Assembly (NCBI RefSeq): GCF_000230835.1
Contig: NZ_CM001240.1
Location: forward strand, 5,172,779-5,236,778
DNA from: Clostridium sp. DL-VIII
GTDB lineage: Bacteria; Bacillota; Clostridia; Clostridiales; Clostridiaceae
Direction: 5' to 3'
Length of the DNA stretch: 64,000 nt
Positions 59,241-64,000 of the stretch are shown here, piece by piece (position 1 is the stretch's first letter; the number at the start of each line of letters is the position of its first letter). The position numbers and the translations under genes were made by a program. The notes under the pieces were generated by a model, which saw only the letters and a program-made list of their open reading frames with translations, searched no databases and was not told where the DNA came from.

Positions 59241-59485
59241 TTTTAATTCACGTCTCCTTTACCTTATGAAGCTTTATCTCATCTTAATTTTTCCATTGAC
59301 CCTAGCACATCATCTAATCCAGTTTATAGATATGCTGAAAGGCTTGTTTTAATTATTTTCCTTGAAATATTCAATAAAATGTCTGTAAATTAATTATGTT
59401 GACACAATACTGTAACAATTTCTTTATATAATAACATTGTAATTCTTTTAACATATTTTTTATTTTATGATAAATAATATGGAAT

Positions 59486-59526
59486 AGAAATGACTTATTT
59501 CCCTAAATTTAAGTCATTTCTTTTTT
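59486..59526. terminator. Hairpin downstream of the damaged repeat-protein gene
   Basis: AGAAATGACTTA pairs perfectly with TAAGTCATTTCT around a 12-base loop. A run of Ts follows on the plus strand and a weaker AT-rich tail on the minus strand. Confidence 0.6.
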
Positions 59527-59728
59527 ATGTAGTAGCATCAAGTGGCAGACTAATTATTGAATCTGTAGTTACATCTATAAGAATGGTTACAACCGATGCC
59601 GTTGTATTGTCAAAAGATATGCTTACTACAAATTTATTCTATTTTTTATTAGTATCCTTACTATCCTTGCTATTATCCTCTCCATTTTTCTCTATCTTTC
59701 TTAGTGTAATTTTAATTGTGTACTCCAT
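59525..59728 (-). pseudogene. Partial duplicate of the 12-residue-repeat protein, broken by one UAG
   Basis: A minus-strand frame starts MEYTIKITLRKIEKNG with site ATGAGGTG upstream, runs 29 codons to a TAG at 59639-59641, then continues in the same frame for 37 codons (VVSISFDNTTAS, VVTILIDVTTDS, IISLPLDATT) to a TAA. The second part matches the repeat region of the gene at 60584-61090 at about 90% nucleotide identity over roughly 100 bases. The first 29 residues have no counterpart there. Either a pseudogene made by fusion, or a protein read through the UAG. Confidence 0.7.
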
Positions 59729-59742
59729 ATTTGCACCTCATT

Positions 59743-59955
59743 TTAACATACCGATTGAAGAGAGTAATAAATCTTTATATAGATATTATCTATTATTTGA
59801 TATGTCAAATTATATTTATTATTTACATTAGACATCTTTTCGATATCATCAATATCAGATAATGTTAAATCTTCTAACTTAGCAATAAATTCAAACTCTA
59901 AGTTTTTTAATAAACTATTATTTATCGCCTTTATAATTTCATTGTTTGTATTCAT
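59743..59955 (-). CDS. Small hypothetical protein
   Basis: A 70-residue acidic protein (NNEIIKAINNSLL, DLTLSDIDDIEKM) with no signal or membrane segment and no recognised family. It has a fair ribosome binding site (GAGGGAGA) upstream. It ends 14 bases before the frame of the broken repeat protein gene on the same strand, so the two probably formed a small operon. Confidence 0.5.
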   Translation of the reverse strand: MNTNNEIIKAINNSLLKNLEFEFIAKLEDLTLSDIDDIEKMSNVNNKYNLTYQIIDNIYIKIYYSLQSVC

Positions 59956-60120
59956 ACCATATTCTCTCCCTCACATAATAATTTTGCAAATTCTACATTC
60001 TATTTATTTATTTTTTATCATTTCATATAATTAATTTATAAAAGTCTCTGTATAAAAGGAATATCCATGAACAATAACTGATATTATCTTGTTAATCCTT
60101 GCTAATTGTCACGTTATAAG

Positions 60121-60171
60121 AAAAAAAAACAATCAAAACTAATTAATTTTTGTTTGTAATTAGTTTTGATT
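60121..60171 (-). terminator. Strong terminator at the far side of the intron remnant
   Basis: AATCAAAACTAATTA pairs perfectly (15 of 15) with TAATTAGTTTTGATT around an 11-base loop, followed on the minus strand by C and nine Ts. There is no gene directly upstream, only the intron remnant and unassigned sequence at 60172-60369. It may be part of the old insertion or its target. Confidence 0.85.
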
Positions 60172-60369
60172 GGCGGGTTGCATCATTAACTAAGAATCCT
60201 CCAGATGCCCAAATAGAGAGAATCCCTCACAGTTCCCAATCCGTGTATGATTATGTAAATTTATGTATTTATATGTCCATATTATCATTAAAAGGTAAAA
60301 AAAGCAATAATTTTGAAAGAAAAAACACTTTCGATATTAATAAATTCGACAGGTTATATTTATTTTTTA

Positions 60370-60540
60370 GAACTTCTTCAAGTAATCTACTAGTACCAAA
60401 TGCAATTCGTATACCTCACACCAAGGCTTCTTCCTTCAGATTCCACATAACGCTGAACACCTTGTCTTAAGATAATGGTTTGCACTATCAGTCCCCATTA
60501 CGGGCTTTCACCCATTAGTAAGTTCCCATAATTGACACAC
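60370..60540 (-). mobile_element. 5' remnant of a class C group II intron
   Basis: Read on the minus strand from 60540, the sequence starts GTGTG (the GUGYG start of group II introns) and follows domain I of bacterial class C introns: ATGGG, GGGTGAAAGCCCG, AAGGTGTTC, then TGTGGAATCTGAAGGAAG and GTGTGAGG-TA-ACGAA. No reverse transcriptase, domain V or 3' end was found in the next 240 bases. It begins at the exact end of the T-tract of the adjacent gene's terminator, the known target type of class C introns. Confidence 0.8.
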
Positions 60541-60575
60541 AAAAAAAAAGACCTAGAAATATTTTTCTAAGCCTT
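60541..60575 (-). terminator. Terminator of the secreted repeat protein gene
   Basis: AAGGCTTAGAAA pairs with TTTCTAGGTCTT on the minus strand around a 4-base loop, then nine Ts. The group II intron remnant begins directly after the last T. Confidence 0.9.
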
Positions 60576-60583
60576 AAATGTCT

Positions 60584-61090
60584 TTATCTATACATAAACT
60601 TTAAAATTCTCTCTTCTTGTTTTTGCATCTCATCAAATTGTTTATTAACTTTGTTATTAATATCTTGCATCATATCATCAATTTTATTTTCTTCTTCATT
60701 ATATTGATTTGCAATATAATCAAAATTAGGAATATTATCAAGTGTGAAATCTACTTCTGGAGCTGTAGTAGTATCAAGCGGCATACTAATTGCTGAATCT
60801 GTAGTTACATCGATAGGAATGGTTACTGCCGATGCCGTTGTATTGTTAAAAGATATGCTTACTGCTGAACCAGTAGTATCATTTATATTAATTATAGTCA
60901 AGTTGCCATATACATTTCCATCATTGGAGTTGAATTTATAATCATTAAGATTTGTATTAGGATTATGTAATTCTTGTCCAACTTGTTGCCATACATCATT
61001 ATCTTGTCTACACTCAGCACTTGTACTAACTGGCAACGCTATGAGCATACTAGTACAAGCTATTGTTAATGCTATTGTTTTTAATTTCAT
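60584..61090 (-). CDS. Secreted protein with tandem 12-residue repeats
   Basis: A 168-residue exported protein of unknown family. The signal peptide ends at VSTSA before ECRQ. Residues about 66-125 form five near-regular 12-residue units with the pattern V-x-I-x-hydrophobic-(N/D)-x-T-T-x-S-A: VSISFNNTTASA, VTIPIDVTTDSA, ISMPLDTTTAPE. This suggests a small beta-solenoid or stacked strands. A Glu/Lys/Gln-rich helical tail follows (IDDMMQDINNKVNKQFDEM). The ATG at 61090 has better spacing from AAGGAAG than the one at 61096. A damaged partial copy lies at 59525. Confidence 0.75.
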   Translation of the reverse strand: MKLKTIALTIACTSMLIALPVSTSAECRQDNDVWQQVGQELHNPNTNLNDYKFNSNDGNVYGNLTIININDTTGSAVSISFNNTTASAVTIPIDVTTDSAISMPLDTTTAPEVDFTLDNIPNFDYIANQYNEEENKIDDMMQDINNKVNKQFDEMQKQEERILKFMYR

Positions 61091-61233
61091 TACCATGCAC
61101 TTCCTTTTGATTTTATATCAACTATATTATACCATGATTGTCTAATTTTCGGTATAAGTATATACTATATTTTAAATTCATTGATAATATATAAGCATGT
61201 TTATTTTATAGCATCAAATGTAAATTTTACTTA

Positions 61234-61653
61234 TTAGTTTTCTTTTTGTACTAGTTCATTTAAGAATAATCTTGATTTACCAGAATTTTTTAATTTAATT
61301 AATGTATTATTTTCATTTAATGTATCATATTTATGGTTTAATAAAACTCTTTCAAAGAAACCTTTATATAAATGTAATGTATTATTTATTTCTATTAGTG
61401 CATCAAATTCAACTGTGTATGGATTTAAATGGTCGATATTACAATAATTAAAATCTATTTTTTCTATTTCTAAGTTAGATAAATTAATAAAAGTATAATT
61501 ATCTAGCTTAAATTCAATTTTACTCATGCCTTCCTTTACACAACTAAAATCTTTATACGGATGAAAAGATATCTCGCAACTCTTTACAATACATTCTTCT
61601 TTTTGTGTAGTTTTTGAAATTATTCTTACGTTACTAATTAATTTGAATAACAT
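61234..61653 (-). CDS. Hypothetical protein
   Basis: About 139 residues with no signal peptide, membrane helix or recognised motif. The sequence (KSCEISFHPYKDFSCVKEGMSKIEFKL, YTFINLSNLEIEKIDF) is rich in alternating hydrophobic residues, so probably a beta-rich soluble domain. Several starts exist (GTG 61671, ATG 61665, ATG 61653). The last is chosen because the others lie on top of the GGGG ribosome binding site. Confidence 0.5.
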   Translation of the reverse strand: MLFKLISNVRIISKTTQKEECIVKSCEISFHPYKDFSCVKEGMSKIEFKLDNYTFINLSNLEIEKIDFNYCNIDHLNPYTVEFDALIEINNTLHLYKGFFERVLLNHKYDTLNENNTLIKLKNSGKSRLFLNELVQKEN

Positions 61654-61711
61654 TACACATCTCATCCCCACATAAAAGTATTAATTAGTACAATTTTTAT
61701 ATAATTCTCTC

Positions 61712-61846
61712 CTAAGAATTTTTATCAATATATATTTTTAATGCTTTAATTACTAAAATAAGTGCATAAAAACCTAGACCCCAAAATGCAAATATAGCTA
61801 AAGGCATAATCCAAGCTAAAAGTAAACTGCCTGCTTCCATATTCAT
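61712..61846 (-). CDS. Small single-helix membrane protein
   Basis: A 44-residue frame starting MNMEAGSLLLAWIMPLAIFA, with one long hydrophobic helix and a basic end (KALKIYIDKNS). A GAGGTGG site lies about 12 bases upstream of the first ATG. It has no relatives I recognise. Its support is a membrane-protein-like composition and the ribosome binding site. It lies between the hypothetical gene and the K+ channel gene, on the same strand. Confidence 0.5.
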   Translation of the reverse strand: MNMEAGSLLLAWIMPLAIFAFWGLGFYALILVIKALKIYIDKNS

Positions 61847-61992
61847 ATATTACAACTACCACCTCTCATAGAACTTTAATATTGTTATATTTAAACTTCT
61901 ACACATTGGCAATAATCCCTTTATTTTCATAGAAATATTCAAATAACTTTAGATGCTTAAAACATTCTATTTTGTTAAACTACATGCCGTTT

Positions 61993-62760
61993 TTATTCTT
62001 GCTCTTTCAAGCTTAGTAATACTTTATGCATATCTTCTAAATCTTCTTTACTTAGTGACTCAAAGTCATTTAATTTTTCTTGAATTGTTTCAATAATTTC
62101 TCCTCTATATGATTTATTATTTTTATTACCTGTCAAAAAATAAGTTGATATAGTTCCTGTTAGCATACCTACAAAGCCTATTCCTACTAGCATTAATATC
62201 GAAGCTATAATTCTGCCTGCTGTGGTTCTTGGACTTATATCTCCATATCCTACAGTTGTCGCTGTTACGAAGCTCCACCAGAGAGAATCCAGAAATGTTT
62301 TATCTTCTGTAACTGATAATCCATATGCACCCAAAAAAATAGTTACAATAGTTATTATTAATATGTATTCAAAATTATTGGTTTTTAAAAATCTATCTGC
62401 TCTACTCTTAAATTTGTATATTAATACTACAAAGTTTACTAGTTTACCCAATCTAGTTAACTTTGCTAATTTTAATACTCTTGCAACTCTAAATATTCTT
62501 AAAGATTGAAATATACCATTAAATGGTATTATTGATATAAGATCAATTTTATTATTTTTTATAAAACTAAGTTTATTTTCACTTAAAATCAACCTTACTA
62601 CGTAATCAAATATAAAAACAACCAAAACAATATTATCTAAAGTGTCTAATATATAAGCAATATTATCAGGCAGCTCTAATGTTAATTCGACTAAAATCAC
62701 CACAGAGGCTAATAGTGATAAAATAGTTATAAATATTTCATAATACAGCTTCTTTTTCAT
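61993..62760 (-). CDS. Voltage-gated-type potassium channel
   Basis: Tetrameric K+ channel subunit of 255 residues. Six membrane helices, an S4-like basic helix (SLRIFRVARVLKLAKLTRLGK, charges at 88, 91, 94, 97, 100, 103), a pore helix with the selectivity filter TTVGYGD (168-174), and a cytoplasmic C-terminal coiled coil (IQEKLNDFESLSKEDLEDM). There is no RCK domain, so gating is likely by voltage or other means. Monocistronic. Confidence 0.92.
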   Translation of the reverse strand: MKKKLYYEIFITILSLLASVVILVELTLELPDNIAYILDTLDNIVLVVFIFDYVVRLILSENKLSFIKNNKIDLISIIPFNGIFQSLRIFRVARVLKLAKLTRLGKLVNFVVLIYKFKSRADRFLKTNNFEYILIITIVTIFLGAYGLSVTEDKTFLDSLWWSFVTATTVGYGDISPRTTAGRIIASILMLVGIGFVGMLTGTISTYFLTGNKNNKSYRGEIIETIQEKLNDFESLSKEDLEDMHKVLLSLKEQE

Positions 62761-62831
62761 TTTAAATTACCTATTCCTCATATTTTATTTATATCTCAAT
62801 TGTATATTACTTGGAATTCTTGTCAAATAGG

Positions 62832-62874
62832 AAAAGGAATACTCAAAGCTCATATTACCTTAAGTATTCCTTTT
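62832..62874. terminator. Terminator downstream of the foreign hydrolase gene
   Basis: AAAAGGAATAC pairs with GTATTCCTTTT around a 21-base loop, with Ts on both sides. It is 256 bases after the hydrolase stop. The 62875-63129 stretch has one 35-codon open frame (62929-63033, minus) without start and shows no other feature. Confidence 0.7.
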
Positions 62875-63129
62875 ATACCAAATTATATATATTTGATTAT
62901 ATTTTTTAATTTGCTAATATATCCCAACTTACACTCCAGAAAACTTAGCTTCTGTCGAAAGCCTTAATACAACTTCTTCCTTTTTTATTGCAAATTTCCC
63001 AATTCTATCATTAATAGCTTCCGTATCCTTAAATTAAAATGTCTCCCTATATGCTTTCTAACAAGCACGGTTCAACCTGTATAAATGTAAGTTTCATAAG
63101 CTCCACCTTCTAATTGACTTAAAAATTTC

Positions 63130-64000
63130 CTAGAAATCACTTGGTCTAGGTGCAGAAGGTCCAAGACCAATAGAACAAAGCCAATTCAGTACTACCTCAT
63201 GCAGCACATTTATGTTGTCTACCTGGCAGTGTTCTAATCCGCCAAGTCTTCTATCCTCTATGGCGAAGAACGTCTTGTTTTTCGAACCAGCCTGCTCGTA
63301 ATTTTTAAGAGCTTGTGTTAGCGGATTGGGCTGAACCAATATCTCTTCCGCACCGTGCATCACAAGAAGTGGGCATTCTATCTGGTGAAGCACACCCTCA
63401 AGATTGTAGGCAAAACGAGGATTTTCAGCAAAGTCATCCAAGCTTTTTGCACCCAAGATTCTCATGCCGTGAGCAGCTAAACTTGGTGGCATCCATTTTA
63501 GCATTGCTTCCCAGTCGAATGCGTGGGTACCTCCATCAGAGATGACTGCAGCAATCCTGTGATCGAAGGAAGCAAATCTAAGGGAGTCGTATGCAGCAAA
63601 GCTCTCACCATGAACAATAATCTTGTTAGGATCCACTTCCGGTCTAGTTAGAAGAAAGTCGATTGCTCTTGAATGAAAAGCCTCGCTGTCAGCTCTTCTG
63701 CCCTTTCCCTTTTCGTACATTGAAAGACCAGTTCCAGGCTGATCATAGACCATAAAGTTATATCCACACGAAATAAAGGCAGGTCCTAACCAGAAATAGT
63801 TCTCAATTGACCACTCATCACCACCATTGAGGGCCAAAATTGTGGGCTTCGGACCTTTTATCCAAGGAGGTGAGAAAAAGTACCCATCCAACTTGACATC
63901 CTCATAATCTACTTGGATTTTCTCTGGTTTTACATCAAAGTACTTTCCAGCAGCTTCAAAGAGTTCATTTACTTTCCTAAATATACGAAGTTTCTCGGCA
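63130..64000 (-). CDS. Alpha/beta hydrolase, partial at window edge
   Basis: The frame stays open to the window end (residues EKLRIFRKVNELFEAAGKYF precede the part usually opened by the TTG codon at 63891), so the gene starts outside. The protein has the oxyanion region LALNGGDEW, VYDQPGTGLSMYE, nucleophile elbow HGESFAAYD (Ser), an acidic HGAEEIL, and His in GLEHCQ. This resembles the large 2,6-dihydropseudooxynicotine hydrolase/FrsA-type family. The GC content is much higher than in the rest of the window and codon use is more GC-rich, suggesting recent acquisition. Confidence 0.8.
   Translation of the reverse strand, partial: AEKLRIFRKVNELFEAAGKYFDVKPEKIQVDYEDVKLDGYFFSPPWIKGPKPTILALNGGDEWSIENYFWLGPAFISCGYNFMVYDQPGTGLSMYEKGKGRRADSEAFHSRAIDFLLTRPEVDPNKIIVHGESFAAYDSLRFASFDHRIAAVISDGGTHAFDWEAMLKWMPPSLAAHGMRILGAKSLDDFAENPRFAYNLEGVLHQIECPLLVMHGAEEILVQPNPLTQALKNYEQAGSKNKTFFAIEDRRLGGLEHCQVDNINVLHEVVLNWLCSIGLGPSAPRPSDF

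Noticed and set aside
59490..59831. A 113-codon plus-strand open frame
   Set aside because: It is antisense to the damaged repeat-protein gene. The same antisense frame occurs opposite the real gene at 60744-60941, so its openness follows from the repeat sequence, not from coding.
60150..60470. A 106-codon plus-strand open frame
   Set aside because: It overlaps the group II intron remnant on the opposite strand and a terminator stem, has no ribosome binding site and no recognisable protein motif.
62929..63033. A 35-codon minus-strand open frame (residues EAINDRIGKF and EEVVLRLSTEAKF)
   Set aside because: Protein-like composition, but no start codon, no ribosome binding site and no recognised family. 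It may be a gene fragment but is too short to call.
1..64000. CRISPR arrays, tRNA and rRNA genes, prophage or intact transposase genes
   Set aside because: No regularly spaced repeats, cloverleaf-type sequences, rRNA segments or transposase frames were seen on reading either strand. A tRNAscan, Rfam and ISfinder search would be decisive.

Overview
The window is AT-rich, Gram-positive DNA with strong AGGAGG-type ribosome binding sites, U-tract terminators, Fur-type 7-1-7 operators, chemotaxis receptors and a Gram-positive type IV pilus locus. Together with the gene order glnA, ANTAR antiterminator (nitR type), glutamate synthase large and small subunit, this points to a Clostridium of the beijerinckii/saccharobutylicum group. 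The genus-level call is an inference from gene content, not from a database search. No rRNA, tRNA, CRISPR array, phage module or intact insertion sequence was seen. Most genes are on the minus strand.

Layout: (1) 1-10.4 kb: a frameshifted gene remnant, a chemotaxis receptor, a PEB1-like acidic amino acid ABC transporter, a GlnK/GlnL-like two-component system just upstream of that transporter, and azlCD with a divergent XRE-cupin regulator. (2) 10.6-22.4 kb: a beta-CASP ribonuclease-like protein with a repeated C-terminal module, two more receptors, a feo iron(II) uptake operon behind two Fur boxes, a eukaryotic-type isocitrate dehydrogenase whose cofactor residues look NAD-specific, and a KAS III homologue with a changed catalytic triad. 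(3) 22.8-38.3 kb: an alpha/beta hydrolase, type III glutamine synthetase, a small membrane protein, a CPBP protease, then the nitrogen assimilation cluster glnA-nitR-gltB-gltD with an attenuator/ANTAR-like hexaloop in the glnA leader, and aspartate kinase. (4) 38.4-57.2 kb: a DedA protein, a GT-C glycosyltransferase, and a complete type IV pilus operon (pilD, B, C, A, M, N, O, three minor pilin-like genes, and a large tandem-VWA protein), with pilT as its own transcript upstream. (5) 57.2-64 kb: an accessory end with an MFS transporter remnant, a histidine-kinase-like protein lacking its histidine, small orphan genes, a secreted protein with 12-residue repeats and a damaged partial duplicate, a class C group II intron remnant sitting right after a terminator, a K+ channel, and a compositionally foreign hydrolase that runs off the window.

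How the parts work together: isocitrate dehydrogenase supplies 2-oxoglutarate, two glutamine synthetases capture ammonium, and glutamate synthase regenerates glutamate. The glnA operon appears controlled by attenuation and a degenerate-receiver ANTAR protein, while the GlnKL-like pair probably controls the adjacent acidic amino acid transporter. Two families of short palindromic repeats are scattered between genes. One copy supplies the 3' end of a coding sequence and others lie where terminators would be expected.
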